Shown: positions 1-9,441, counted from the stretch's first letter. The stretch is 64,000 nucleotides of DNA from Chromatiaceae bacterium (GCA_024235215.1 JACKMU010000003.1:124001-188000); one strand, 5' to 3'. The notes: generated by a model from the letters alone, not told the origin. A program made the numbers and translations.

Positions 1-2
1 AT

Positions 3-1253
3 CAGCCCCTGCCGCGAATCCCACAGCCACTGGTGGATCGCAATCTGTTTCCCCTGGGCAGTATCGACCTGGGACGCGGCTGTCCCTACCAGTGCAGTTT
101 CTGCTGCATCATCAATGTCCAGGGACAGAAGAGCCGATCGCGCTCGGTTGTCGATCTGGAGCATTTCGTGCGAGATGCCCATGCCAGAGGTCTCACCCAT
201 GTATTTATCACCGATGACAACTTTGCCCGCAACAAGGACTGGGAACGCTATTTCGACCGTTTGATCGAGCTTCGTGCTGCCGGGCTATCGATACGCTTCA
301 TCATTCAGGTGGACACCCTGTGCCACAAGATTCCAGGCTTCATCGACAAAGCGGTTGCCGCGGGTGTTGATCAGGTCTTCGTTGGATTGGAGAATATTAA
401 TCCCGACAATCTGCGGGCAATGAAGAAAAGCCAGAACAAGATCACCGAATACCGTGAGATGCTGCTACGGTGGAAGCGATATCCCGTGATTATTTGGGGG
501 GCATACATCATCGGACTACCCAACGACACCCGAGAGTCGATACTGCGTGACGTGGAGATCATCAAACGGGAACTTCCCATCGATCTCTTCAATCCCTCCA
601 TCCTGACCCCTTTACCGGGTTCAGAGGACCATCGCAGAATGTTGGATGAGGGCGTCTGGATGGACCCGGATTACAATCTCTACGACTTGGCGCATCGAGT
701 GATACATCATCCAAAGATGTCCGATGCGGAATTGGATCGAACCTACGAAGATGCCTGGAGTCTCTACTACACCGAGGAGCATATGAAGCGGGTGCTGCGG
801 AGGACGAGGGCCCTGCGCAGCAATCTAAAACTCACTACCGTGGAGCGCTTGCTGGGTTTCGGGGTTATCACCAGGATCAATAAGATACGTTCATACGACA
901 TGGGGTTGATCCGCAACAAACTGCGCCGGAGCCGCAGGCCGGGCCTCCCCCTGGAACCGGGATGGCGTTTTTATCCGCAGCAATGGTACCGATCCGTTTA
1001 CCATATTCTAGTCATCATACGGTGGCGCAGGAAACTGGTCTCTTTCGTGAAGGATCTCTGGTCCGATCCCAAGAGTCTGGAATATACCGATACCGCCATC
1101 CAGCCTCCCAAGCCTGAGGAACTGGATGCCCTAGATCTGTATCGACAGACGCGTGGTGGCAGCAGGTTCGTCGAACTTGCCAAACATCGGGAACGTGCAA
1201 AATCCTTCCAGACAAAGAAGAAGAACTCGGATTCAATGGGCGCCACCCTCTGA
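3..1253 (+). CDS. Radical SAM protein, probably B12-binding type (5' end missing)
   Basis: The reading frame is open to the left edge of the window, so the N-terminus is missing; a GTG at 33 is in frame but is probably internal. The visible part carries the radical SAM cluster motif CxxxCxxC (CPYQCSFC, about residue 20 counting from 33), preceded by a GSIDLGRG segment typical of B12-binding radical SAM proteins. Later come a GLENI-type motif and an NPSILTPLPGS segment that resemble the SAM-binding part of the BchE/HpnP/MiaB-like superfamily. The C-terminal 150 residues are basic and have no recognised domain. A cobalamin-binding domain would be expected upstream but is not in view. The substrate cannot be told from sequence. 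The downstream gene is about 200 bases away and unrelated. Confidence 0.8.
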   Translation, partial: QPLPRIPQPLVDRNLFPLGSIDLGRGCPYQCSFCCIINVQGQKSRSRSVVDLEHFVRDAHARGLTHVFITDDNFARNKDWERYFDRLIELRAAGLSIRFIIQVDTLCHKIPGFIDKAVAAGVDQVFVGLENINPDNLRAMKKSQNKITEYREMLLRWKRYPVIIWGAYIIGLPNDTRESILRDVEIIKRELPIDLFNPSILTPLPGSEDHRRMLDEGVWMDPDYNLYDLAHRVIHHPKMSDAELDRTYEDAWSLYYTEEHMKRVLRRTRALRSNLKLTTVERLLGFGVITRINKIRSYDMGLIRNKLRRSRRPGLPLEPGWRFYPQQWYRSVYHILVIIRWRRKLVSFVKDLWSDPKSLEYTDTAIQPPKPEELDALDLYRQTRGGSRFVELAKHRERAKSFQTKKKNSDSMGATL

Positions 1254-1413
1254 CAGTTCGTTCTGCAATACTTCGCGATCTGTCGTTTCTACAGCGTCTC
1301 AGTTACCACGAATCACCGTATCGGTTTTCCTCGGAAGAGTCCTGGTGCAAATTTCAGGTTTGCTGTCTCCGGATCTCACTTGCCATCGCCTGGGAGCAGC
1401 GGTGACAGCGTGC

Positions 1414-1438
1414 CAGTTGTTACTATCGGTAACAACTG
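1414..1438. promoter_or_regulatory. Perfect 10-bp dyad containing TGTTAC/GTAACA, upstream of cbrX
   Basis: Arms 1414-1423 and 1429-1438 are exactly complementary around a 5-base centre and contain TGTTAC and GTAACA. It lies 14 bases before the probable cbrX start. Similar GTTAC/GTAAC blocks stand before the symporter gene at 6145-6204, so this is a candidate site for the CbrB-like regulator (inference). A transcript hairpin is the alternative. Confidence 0.45.
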
Positions 1439-1451
1439 CTACCCTTTTGCG

Positions 1452-1652
1452 ATGCCAAAAACAACTGAGCCTGGGAGGCAGTTCGAAAGCACGCTACTGC
1501 TGCTGCTATTCGCGCTCTTCCTGTTTACGTCACCCTTCACTCACTGGTGGGCGAACGGGCAACGCATCTGGTTCCTGCCCTACCTATTCTGGCTGTTGAT
1601 CATTCTGATCGGCGCCTGGCTGCATTTTCGTTTCCGCAACCATGACCTATGA
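1452..1652 (+). CDS. cbrX: Small membrane protein, CbrX-like
   Basis: A 66-residue protein with two hydrophobic segments (about residues 13-27 and 36-56). The ATG at 1452 is preferred to an upstream in-frame ATG at 1380, because the upstream stretch is polar and contains the dyad at 1414-1438. Its stop codon lies inside the next gene: the kinase ATG at 1642 overlaps the last 11 bases. Pseudomonas has a small hydrophobic ORF, cbrX, placed and overlapped in the same way in front of cbrA, where translation of the two is coupled. The name rests on this arrangement and the hydrophobic character, not on a sequence match. Confidence 0.6.
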   Translation: MPKTTEPGRQFESTLLLLLFALFLFTSPFTHWWANGQRIWFLPYLFWLLIILIGAWLHFRFRNHDL

Positions 1653-4611
1653 GTTGGAGATCCTGTTCGGAGCCAGCCTGCTCTACCTGCTCATTCTGTT
1701 TTTCGTCGCCTACGTCACCGACAGTGGATTGGTACCCGAAAGCTGGATCAACAACCCTTACGTCTACGTGCTGTCGCTCGGTGTCTACGCCACCTCATGG
1801 AGCTACTACGGCAGCGTCGGCTTTGCCGGACGCGAAGGCTACCTGTTTCTGACCGTCTATCTCGGGGTCACCCTCGCCTATCTCATGACACCCCTGCTGT
1901 TGCGGCCAATTCTCCGGCTGACCCGCTTCTACCAGCTCACCTCCCTCGCCGACCTGCTCGCATTCCGCTACCGCAGCCAACTGGCCGGCGTGCTGGTGAC
2001 ACTGTTCATGTTGATCGGCTCCCTGCCGTATATCGCACTTCAGATTCGCGCCATCACCACATCACTCAGCGTCTTGACCCGGGAAGTGCCACCGCAGCAG
2101 TTGGCACTCGGCTTCTGCGGCATGCTGATCCTGTTTGCGATCATGTTTGGTGCGCGCAGCAACCCGGCACGGGAGAAACACCGCGGTCTGGTGGCAGCCA
2201 TCGCGTTCGAATCATTGATGAAACTGACTGCACTGCTGGTAGTGGGTCTCTTCTCACTGTTCCATGTGTTCTCCGGACCTGCGGATCTTTCACGCTGGTT
2301 GAGCAACCACCCGGAGGCGATCGAGGCACTCTACGCGCCGATGCGCGAAGGCCCCTGGACCACTCTGATCTTCCTCTCCTTCTGCGCCGCCTTTCTGCTG
2401 CCCAGACAATTTCACATGATGTTCACCGAGAACCTCTCGCTGCGCTCCATCAACTTCGCCAGCTGGGCATTTCCGCTGTTTCTGCTCCTGCTCAATCTGG
2501 CCATACTGCCGATTCTCTGGGCCGGCAATCATCTGCGGCTGGAGATGGATACCGATTACTACGTACTCGGCGTCACTTTGGTCAACTCGCCCAAATGGCT
2601 GCCGGCGCTCGCCTATATCGGCGGTTTCTCCGCGGCCAGCGCGATGATGATCGTCACCACCCTGGCGCTCTCCTCGATGTGCATGACCCATCTGCTCCTG
2701 CCGGCGAGCTATCCCGATCCCCAGCTCGACATCTACCGCTGGCTGTTGTGGGGACGGCGCCTGCTCATTGCGATCATCGTCATGGCAGGCTTCGGCTTCT
2801 ATCATCTGATAGAACAGAATCAGGGGCTGGTGCAGCTCGGTCTGATCTCATTCGTCGCCGTCGCGCAGTTCCTGCCGGGAATCATCGGATTGCTTTATTG
2901 GCCGCAGGCGACCCGCCAGGGTTTTCTGCTCGGACTCCTGGCCGGCATCGGAACCTGGGTCTACGCCCTGCTGCTGCCGCTGCTCGAACGTTCCGGCTTC
3001 ATCTATACCGGTCTCAGCCTTCCGTCGTTGCACCACTCGCTGGGCATGGCGCAGTGGGAGTTTGCCACGTTCTGGTCACTGACACTCAACGGCCTGCTGT
3101 TCGTCGGTGTCTCACTGATCACGCGCCAGTCCCCGGAAGAGCGGGAGGCAGCCCGCGCCTGCCGCAGCGACACCTCCATGGCGACAGAGCTGAAGGGGGT
3201 GGTCGCGGCCACCAATACCCAGCAGTTTACCGAGGGTCTGGCGGAGACGATCGGTCAGGATACCGCCGAACAGGAGGTGAAACAGGCACTCACGGATCTT
3301 GGCATGGCAGACGACGAGATCCGACCCGGTGAGCTGCGTCGTCTGCGTGAACAGATCGAGCGCAACCTTTCGGGTCTGCTCGGTCCCCAGATGGCGCACA
3401 TCATCATCAACCGACAGCTGATGATGGACAGTGAATCAAAGACCGCCCTGGCCGACTCCATCCGCCATATCGAGGAGCAGTTGGAGCGGTCTCGCACCCA
3501 GCTGAGAGGACTCACCGCAGACATGGACAAACTGCGCCGCTTTCACCGGCAAATCCTGCTCGATCTGCCGCTCGGCGCCTGCGCAGTGACACCGGACCAG
3601 CGTGTCGTGCTGTGGAACCTGGCCATGGAGCTGCTGAGCGGCGTCCCCAGCGGTCGCGTCGTGGGCTACCGGTTGAACGCCCTGCCCGCTCCCTGGGGCG
3701 ACCTGCTGGCTGGATTTGCGCTGGCGCAGGACCGCCACATCCCGCGCATGGAGGTGACGCTGGAAGGTCGGCCGCACTGGTTCAATCTGCACAAGGCGAC
3801 CATTCCGGACCCACACCTGGGCTCCGGCTGGACAGACTCACGCACTGGTCTGGTAATGCTGCTGGAGGATATGACCGACCTGGAGACACTGGAGGCAGAG
3901 CTGGCTCACAGCGACCGACTCGCCTCCATCGGGCGGCTGGCGGCTGGGGTGGCGCACGAAATTGGCAACCCGATCACCGGTATCGCCTCGCTCGCGCAGA
4001 ACCTGCGTTATGAAAAAGAGCCGGAGATCATCGCGGAAAGCATCAACAGCATCCTGCAGCAGACCAAGCGCATATCGAACATCATCGGTTCATTGATGAA
4101 CTTCAGCAGGAGCGGCAGCATCGGCAGCGACTACCAGACCTTCAAACTGAAATCGACTATCGACGAAGCGATCAGACTGGTGAAACTGACCCGCTCGGGC
4201 AAGCAGGTGGAGTACCGCGTCAGCTGCCGGAAAAAGCTGCAGCTGGTCGGTGACAAACAGCATATCTCGCAGGTGCTGGTCAATCTGCTGGCCAACGCGT
4301 GCGATGCATCCGATCCGGGAGGAAAGATCGAGATCATCGCATTTCAGGAGGACGACCAGATTCAACTCGAGGTGATGGATCAGGGCAGAGGAATCACGGA
4401 ACGGGATCAGCAGGAGCTATTCGAGCCCTTTTTCACCACCAAGAAACCAGGCGAGGGAACCGGTCTGGGACTCTCCATGGTGTACAAGATCATCCAGGAA
4501 CATCAGGGCCAGATCAAAATCGAATCCGTACCAGGAACGGGAACCCGCGTCGTCGTCAGACTGCCGCAGCATCGGGACCAACAGCAACATGAAACAGATA
4601 CTGATCATTGA
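1642..4611 (+). CDS. cbrA: CbrA-like sensor histidine kinase with N-terminal sodium:solute symporter domain
   Basis: 989 residues, close to the roughly 980 of Pseudomonas CbrA. Residues 1-500 are a multi-spanning sodium:solute symporter (SSSF) module. A linker rich in charged residues follows, then a PAS-like segment (about 640-745), the dimerisation domain with the H-box HEIGNP near residue 772 as phosphorylation site, and a HATPase domain with N-box LLANACDAS (about 880), GRGI and GEGTGLGL boxes. In this family the transporter-like part senses, and in some cases transports, a carbon or nitrogen source. The gene overlaps both the upstream small gene and the downstream regulator (ATG at 4589), so all three are translationally linked. 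The input signal is unknown. Confidence 0.88.
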   Translation: MTYELEILFGASLLYLLILFFVAYVTDSGLVPESWINNPYVYVLSLGVYATSWSYYGSVGFAGREGYLFLTVYLGVTLAYLMTPLLLRPILRLTRFYQLTSLADLLAFRYRSQLAGVLVTLFMLIGSLPYIALQIRAITTSLSVLTREVPPQQLALGFCGMLILFAIMFGARSNPAREKHRGLVAAIAFESLMKLTALLVVGLFSLFHVFSGPADLSRWLSNHPEAIEALYAPMREGPWTTLIFLSFCAAFLLPRQFHMMFTENLSLRSINFASWAFPLFLLLLNLAILPILWAGNHLRLEMDTDYYVLGVTLVNSPKWLPALAYIGGFSAASAMMIVTTLALSSMCMTHLLLPASYPDPQLDIYRWLLWGRRLLIAIIVMAGFGFYHLIEQNQGLVQLGLISFVAVAQFLPGIIGLLYWPQATRQGFLLGLLAGIGTWVYALLLPLLERSGFIYTGLSLPSLHHSLGMAQWEFATFWSLTLNGLLFVGVSLITRQSPEEREAARACRSDTSMATELKGVVAATNTQQFTEGLAETIGQDTAEQEVKQALTDLGMADDEIRPGELRRLREQIERNLSGLLGPQMAHIIINRQLMMDSESKTALADSIRHIEEQLERSRTQLRGLTADMDKLRRFHRQILLDLPLGACAVTPDQRVVLWNLAMELLSGVPSGRVVGYRLNALPAPWGDLLAGFALAQDRHIPRMEVTLEGRPHWFNLHKATIPDPHLGSGWTDSRTGLVMLLEDMTDLETLEAELAHSDRLASIGRLAAGVAHEIGNPITGIASLAQNLRYEKEPEIIAESINSILQQTKRISNIIGSLMNFSRSGSIGSDYQTFKLKSTIDEAIRLVKLTRSGKQVEYRVSCRKKLQLVGDKQHISQVLVNLLANACDASDPGGKIEIIAFQEDDQIQLEVMDQGRGITERDQQELFEPFFTTKKPGEGTGLGLSMVYKIIQEHQGQIKIESVPGTGTRVVVRLPQHRDQQQHETDTDH

Positions 4612-5950
4612 AGACGAGCAAGTCATCCGCCTGGCGCTGCGGCGACTGCTGCAACGGCATGGCTATCAAGTGGATGAGGCGGAATCGGTCGAAGAGGCGA
4701 GTGAAAAGTTCAGCCTGCGGGATTTCGACCTGATCCTCAGTGACCTGCGCCTGCCGGGCCGGCCGGGCACCGAAGTCATCCAACTGGCTGCAGGCGTACC
4801 GGTATTGATCATGACCAGTTATGCCAGCGTCCGCTCCGCGGTTGACTCGATCAAGCAGGGGGCGGTCGACTATATCTCCAAGCCGTTCGATCACGAGGAG
4901 TTGCTGCATCTGGTCAAGCGCACGCTCAGCCAGGCACAGCTCGAACGCAAGAGCGAGATACTCAAATCCGATATAGACAAGGAGTATCCGGTCAACGGCA
5001 TGATAGGCCGTTGTCCGCAGATGAAAGAGGTGTTCCGTCAGGTGGCAAAAGTCGCACCCACGGACACCACAGTACTGATACTCGGTGAATCGGGCACCGG
5101 CAAGGAGCTGGTGGCCCGGGCGCTGCACGAACAGAGCCAGCGCAGTGGCGCCCCCATCGTCACGGTGAACTGCGCCGCCATCCCGGAGACGCTGATCGAG
5201 TCGGAGCTGTTCGGACACGAGAAAGGGGCGTTTACCGGTGCGATCAGCAGCCGCACCGGTATGATCGAATCGGCTAACAACGGTACATTGTTTCTGGATG
5301 AGATCGGTGAGCTGCCACTCACCGCTCAGGCGCGGCTGCTACGGGTGTTGCAAAACGGCGAGATTCGCCGGCTGGGGTCCGAGCGCCCCATCCACGCCGA
5401 TGTGCGTCTACTCTCGGCGACCCACCGCGACCTCAAGCAGCTGGTGCAGGAGGGAAAGTTTCGCAGCGACCTCTATTTCCGCCTGCGCGTGGTCGAGTTG
5501 TTGCTGCCGCCGCTGCGCGAGCGCGGCCACGATCTGATCGACCTGGCAGACTACCTCCTCGACAAAGCACGTAAACAGCTCAACCGTGCGGTGATGGAGT
5601 TGACCGATGAAGCACGCGAATCGATCAGGCACTACTCCTGGCCCGGTAATGTACGGGAGCTGGAGAACGCATTGGAGCGTGCGGTGATACTCTGTGACGG
5701 CAACCAGATAACCGCCGATCTGCTCGCTATCGATACACCTGAGGAGAGTCTGTCGGTCGCTTCCGGCGGCAGTCGCAGCGACCTCTCGCTAGAGGAGTAC
5801 TTCCGTCAGTTCGTGCTGGAAAATCAGGAGCAGACTACCGAGACTGAACTGGCGCGTAAGCTGGGTATCAGTCGCAAGGCTTTATGGGAAAAACGCCAGC
5901 GTCTCGGCATACCCCGCCCCAAAGGAACCGCCAACCGCAACAATCAGTGA
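4589..5950 (+). CDS. cbrB: CbrB-like sigma-54-dependent response regulator (NtrC family)
   Basis: 453 residues with the full NtrC layout. The receiver domain has acidic residues E8/D9, phosphoacceptor D52 (LILSDLRLP) and K98 in YISKP. The AAA+ domain has Walker A GESGTGKE (166-173), the sigma-54 contact motif GAFTGA (213-218), Walker B FLDEIGE and an R-finger region. The C-terminal Fis-type helix-turn-helix includes ELARKLGISRKALWEKRQ. It overlaps the kinase gene by 23 bases, so the two form a cognate pair. It needs RpoN holoenzyme to act, and a matching -24/-12 promoter lies about 300 bases downstream at 6256. NtrC-type activators other than CbrB cannot be wholly excluded. Confidence 0.9.
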   Translation: MKQILIIEDEQVIRLALRRLLQRHGYQVDEAESVEEASEKFSLRDFDLILSDLRLPGRPGTEVIQLAAGVPVLIMTSYASVRSAVDSIKQGAVDYISKPFDHEELLHLVKRTLSQAQLERKSEILKSDIDKEYPVNGMIGRCPQMKEVFRQVAKVAPTDTTVLILGESGTGKELVARALHEQSQRSGAPIVTVNCAAIPETLIESELFGHEKGAFTGAISSRTGMIESANNGTLFLDEIGELPLTAQARLLRVLQNGEIRRLGSERPIHADVRLLSATHRDLKQLVQEGKFRSDLYFRLRVVELLLPPLRERGHDLIDLADYLLDKARKQLNRAVMELTDEARESIRHYSWPGNVRELENALERAVILCDGNQITADLLAIDTPEESLSVASGGSRSDLSLEEYFRQFVLENQEQTTETELARKLGISRKALWEKRQRLGIPRPKGTANRNNQ

Positions 5951-6020
5951 GCCAAGGTAACGACTCACCCGGCCCATGGCGAAACCCTGTGGATGGATCA
6001 GTAGTTTCCGATGAGGATCC

Positions 6021-6074
6021 AGGGCCTAGGGCCGAAGATAAAGCGGAGCTGCGATCGTATTTTCCCTAGGCCCT
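6021..6074. repeat. 11-bp inverted repeat downstream of cbrB
   Basis: AGGGCCTAGGG at 6021-6031 is exactly complementary to 6064-6074, with 32 bases between. It could form a hairpin that ends the cbrXAB message, but there is no U-tract, so a classical intrinsic terminator is not supported. Confidence 0.4.
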
Positions 6075-6144
6075 TACCGCCTGTTACTGAAACATGCTGT
6101 CGCTAGTCCGACTTATCCTTTGTATAACTCACAGGTCAGGAGTA

Positions 6145-6228
6145 GTTACGAGCCACGTTACCTTTCAACACGAGGATGCTACCTTTCGTAACGCTAAAGG
6201 TAACATTTTCACCGGTTTACCTGTTAAC
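6145..6228. promoter_or_regulatory. Cluster of GTTAC/GTAAC motifs, candidate upstream activator sites
   Basis: Within 84 bases there are GTTAC at 6145 and 6157, TACCTTT at 6180, GTAAC at 6188 and 6200, and GTTAAC at 6223. GTTACCTTT (6157-6165) and AAAGGTAAC (6196-6204) are a perfect 9-bp inverted pair. TACCTTT (6180-6186) and AAAGGTA (6196-6202) are another dyad with a 9-base spacer. The cluster ends about 30 bases before the sigma-54 promoter, which is where enhancer sites of an NtrC-type activator are expected. Binding by the adjacent CbrB-like protein is inference. Confidence 0.55.
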
Positions 6229-6255
6229 TTCATGAAACCAATGAGAAATAATTAG

Positions 6256-6271
6256 TGGCATATTCATTGCT
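6256..6271 (+). promoter_or_regulatory. Sigma-54 (RpoN) promoter
   Basis: TGGCA at 6256-6260 and TTGC at 6267-6270 match the -24/-12 consensus TGGCACG-N4-TTGC, with exactly 10 bases between the invariant GG and GC. Transcription would start near 6282, giving a leader of about 94 bases before the symporter ATG. The leader begins with an A-rich stretch. The match agrees with the neighbouring sigma-54 activator gene. Confidence 0.75.
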
Positions 6272-6375
6272 TTTAAATCCCTAAAAAAACCAACTTTGGC
6301 AGTGCGGAATGACTGTTCCAAATTAGCTGTCGCCACGCAGTTGCATAATAAATTTTTGTGAGGAAACTCCAAGCG

Positions 6376-8361
6376 ATGGACCCGAAAGTAGTCTGGTTGT
6401 TTGTATTCGTCGCTCTTTATTGGACCTATTGCATCTTCTGGGGGATCAAAGGCGCGCTCTCCGCCAGAACAGCCAGCGACTATTTCGTTGCCGGTCGGCA
6501 GATTTCGGTCTGGGTCTTCATTCTCGCGGCTACCGCCACCTCTTTCTCCGGCTGGACCTTCATCGGTCATCCCGGGCTGATCTACCGGGACGGATTCCAA
6601 TACGCTTACGCCTCCTTCTATGCCATCACCATTCCCTTTACCGGTGTGCTGTTCCTGAAACGGCAATGGATGCTCGGCAAACGCTTCGGTTTCATCACCC
6701 CGGGAGAAATGCTGGCCTACTACTTCAAGTCGGACGCCATCCGCATCCTGGTGGTTTTGGTAGCACTTATCTTTTCCGTGCCTTACCTGGGCATCCAGTT
6801 GCGCGCCTCCGGTTTTCTGTTCAACGTACTGACCGATGGCATGCTCGGCGTCGAAGTGGGCATGTGGCTGCTCTCGCTGGTGGTCATCATCTATGTCGCA
6901 TCGGGCGGAATGCGTGCGGTGGCTTATGTCGACTCGGTACAGGCGGTGCTGCTGGGCTGCGGCATCGTGGTGATCGGCCTGATCGCACTGGTCGAGGTCG
7001 GCGGTTTTGAACGTCTCATTGATGGTATCAAGGCGCTCTCCTCAATCGACCCGGCAACCGGCCGAGCAATGTTCGGCCAGACTACACCGGATGGCTACAG
7101 CGCCTATATCGCCATTCCGGGAATGATTCAGTTTGGCCTGGGGTTGGGAACCGATTCAGGCCCCACGGGGGGTTTGTGGACCGGCGTGATGATATTGACC
7201 TATATGTTTGCATTGATGGGAATTCAGTCCGCGCCGGCCTTCTCGATGTGGGCATTCGGCAACAAGAGCCCCGAACCTTTCGCCCCCCAGCAGGTGTGGG
7301 CATCCTCCTTCATCATTGGTTTCATTCTTGTCTTCTTTACTGCAATTCAGGGTTTCGGCGCCCATTTTCTCGGTGCGGACACCGCTTTCACCGCAACCTT
7401 CCCGGAGCTGGTCAATCCGGTCATGGTAGCCGGGCTGGGTGGTATCGATCTGATGCACTCCGTGGGAGCAGGAGATATGCTGGTACCCCAGCTGGTCTAC
7501 CTGCTCTCCGATACCGCACCCTGGCTGGTGGGACTGCTCTCGGTTTGTGCACTGGCAGCGATGCAGTCTACCGGTGCGGCCTACATGTCAACCGCTGGCG
7601 GTATGCTGACCCGTGATCTGCTGAAACGTTACGTGATGCCCAAAGCGTCGCATCTTCAGCAGAAGCTGTTTGGCCGCATCGGCGTCGTCATCATCGTGCT
7701 TGCCGCGCTCGTCGTGGCGACCACCGCGACGAACGCATTGGTACTGCTGGGCGGCCTGGCGGTCGCCTACGGTTTCCAGATGTGGCCGGCGTTGATTGCG
7801 GTCTGCTGGTGGTCGTACCTGACTCGCCAAGGGGTGGTGGCCGGACTGGTGGCTGGCCTGATAGCGGTTACCCTGACCGAAAGCATCGGCGCCCAGTTCA
7901 TGCCCTGGGGTCGCTGGCCAATGACACTGCACTCCGCTTTCTGGGGCATCCTGTGCAACTTCACTCTGGCAATCGCCGTCTCCGCCATGACCCAGAACGA
8001 GAAGGAGATGGAGCATCGGATGATCTTTCACAAGTTCCTGCGTGAGCATGCCAGCCTTTCACCAAACAAAAAGGGATGGGTGCCTGTGGCATGGATCATC
8101 ACACTCTGCTGGTTTTTCTTTGGTATCGGACCGGGCGCGGTGATAGGCAACTGGATCTTCGGCGATCCCAACGACGCAGCAAGCTGGCTGTTCGGCATCC
8201 CTTCGATCTGGGCCTGGCAGATCCTCTGGTGGGCGCTCGGCGTGTTTATGATGTGGTTTCTCGCCTATCGGATGGAGATGGCGAAAATCCCTCATAAGGA
8301 GGTCGAGGCGCTGCATGAGGACATCGGCGATACCGAGTTCGTCGTGGACCAGCCGAATTGA
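6376..8361 (+). CDS. Sodium:solute symporter family permease
   Basis: A 661-residue integral membrane protein with about 13 or more hydrophobic segments and the SSS family pattern near the N-terminus (SDYFVAGR, SGWTFIGHPG) and in the middle (VASGGMRAVAYVDSVQ). It should use a sodium or proton gradient to import an organic solute. An in-frame GTG at 6358 also opens the frame, but the ATG at 6376 is chosen because AGGA at 6361-6364 is well placed as its ribosome-binding site. Expression is probably RpoN-dependent (promoter at 6256) and controlled by the CbrAB-like pair. Acs lies 3.6 kb downstream, so a monocarboxylate such as acetate is a possible substrate, but amino acids are equally in keeping with Cbr control. 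Confidence 0.85.
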   Translation: MDPKVVWLFVFVALYWTYCIFWGIKGALSARTASDYFVAGRQISVWVFILAATATSFSGWTFIGHPGLIYRDGFQYAYASFYAITIPFTGVLFLKRQWMLGKRFGFITPGEMLAYYFKSDAIRILVVLVALIFSVPYLGIQLRASGFLFNVLTDGMLGVEVGMWLLSLVVIIYVASGGMRAVAYVDSVQAVLLGCGIVVIGLIALVEVGGFERLIDGIKALSSIDPATGRAMFGQTTPDGYSAYIAIPGMIQFGLGLGTDSGPTGGLWTGVMILTYMFALMGIQSAPAFSMWAFGNKSPEPFAPQQVWASSFIIGFILVFFTAIQGFGAHFLGADTAFTATFPELVNPVMVAGLGGIDLMHSVGAGDMLVPQLVYLLSDTAPWLVGLLSVCALAAMQSTGAAYMSTAGGMLTRDLLKRYVMPKASHLQQKLFGRIGVVIIVLAALVVATTATNALVLLGGLAVAYGFQMWPALIAVCWWSYLTRQGVVAGLVAGLIAVTLTESIGAQFMPWGRWPMTLHSAFWGILCNFTLAIAVSAMTQNEKEMEHRMIFHKFLREHASLSPNKKGWVPVAWIITLCWFFFGIGPGAVIGNWIFGDPNDAASWLFGIPSIWAWQILWWALGVFMMWFLAYRMEMAKIPHKEVEALHEDIGDTEFVVDQPN

Positions 8362-8512
8362 CCCCGCCTTCGATGTTGCTGCGGAACAGTGAGGTGCTAC
8401 CCCTGACGCAACGGAACGCAGCACTGACATTGATATGGCTGTAACGGACGTTCCCTCCGATGTTGCTCCGATCAGTCGGCACCCTGCCCGGACTGCAACC
8501 CGGCGATAAACG

Positions 8513-8746
8513 ATGAGCTTGGAATACTACCTGTCCGTACTCGTACTTGCACTGATGCTCTTCTTCCCGGTCAGCAAGCTGATTTGGGTGCTGAGTATCA
8601 GGCGCCTCGAACGCAGGCAGGGTCAGCGACTGAATCCGGAGGAGGCCAATGGAGAGCTGGCGCGCGCACGCTTTATCGCTATGCTGCTGGTATGCGTCTT
8701 CTCCTGGCTGTTCACTTTACAACTCTATGACAGACTTTATGGATGA
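8513..8746 (+). CDS. Small two-helix membrane protein of unknown function
   Basis: 77 residues with two hydrophobic helices (about 5-27 and 54-73) joined by a basic loop (RRLERRQGQR). It follows the symporter after 150 bases and overlaps the start of the next gene, so it may be a small partner of one of them. No family recognised. Confidence 0.65.
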   Translation: MSLEYYLSVLVLALMLFFPVSKLIWVLSIRRLERRQGQRLNPEEANGELARARFIAMLLVCVFSWLFTLQLYDRLYG

Positions 8747-9419
8747 GAAACGCTACCTCCAGCTGACCAGGTTCGCCATCGCGCTCACTGCGGTCTGGAT
8801 CTGCTGGACGATTTTCGATTCCGGTATGCTGCAGAAGAACCCGGTCGTATATGCATTGGAAGCTGCGCGCAAAAATCTGGAGGATGGCCGCTTCGAGGAG
8901 GCGCTCCTGCAGTACCAGGAGCTCTACCATGGAGACAGTGACAATCTCGCCGCGTTGCGTGGCATGGCGCAGGCGCTGGTGCAGTTGGGCAAAGAAAAGG
9001 AGATGAAGGTAACTGCCAAGAGGGAGATGGCGATGGATAAGCGCGGGTCCGCAGCAGACCACTACAAGCTGGCGATGAGCTACTATGATCAGGTGATTGC
9101 ACGCGAATCAGCGCTTGCGTCATCTTCCGACAGGCAGCGCGTTCTTGGCGTCGACCACGCCAACCGCGGGATACTGAGGGACCTCATGGGCGACTATCCT
9201 GGTGCCCTCACCGACTACGACCGCTCGCTGCATCTGGAACCGGAAGTTGCTGAAGGGCCGGGGTTCATGACCCGCTTCATGCGCAATCAGGCGGAGAGAC
9301 CGCCCACCATTGCAGACCGCGCCGACTACCTGAGGAGAGAACTCGCTAAACCCAAAGCGGAACAACGGCTGAGAATGCCCACGCTGGATGCCCGGCAACG
9401 GGCATACAGCATGGATTGA
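8727..9419 (+). CDS. Membrane-anchored TPR-like protein
   Basis: A 231-residue protein beginning at ATG 8727; ATG 8739, whose context overlaps the upstream stop codon, is an equally good alternative. One N-terminal hydrophobic helix (about residues 13-30) is followed by tetratricopeptide-like helices: ALEAARKNLEDGRFEEALLQ, then YKLAMSYYDQVI and ANRGILRDLMGDYPGALTDY. TPR modules mediate protein contacts; here the domain would sit on one face of the inner membrane. The overlap with the small membrane protein suggests co-translation. Partner unknown. Confidence 0.7.
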   Translation: MTDFMDEKRYLQLTRFAIALTAVWICWTIFDSGMLQKNPVVYALEAARKNLEDGRFEEALLQYQELYHGDSDNLAALRGMAQALVQLGKEKEMKVTAKREMAMDKRGSAADHYKLAMSYYDQVIARESALASSSDRQRVLGVDHANRGILRDLMGDYPGALTDYDRSLHLEPEVAEGPGFMTRFMRNQAERPPTIADRADYLRRELAKPKAEQRLRMPTLDARQRAYSMD

Positions 9420-9441
9420 TGACCCATCGGAGCTGGCCGGT

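Noticed and set aside
1797..3332. 511-residue frame inside the cbrA-like gene
   Set aside because: Out-of-frame reading of the symporter-domain region; the in-frame product has all kinase motifs.
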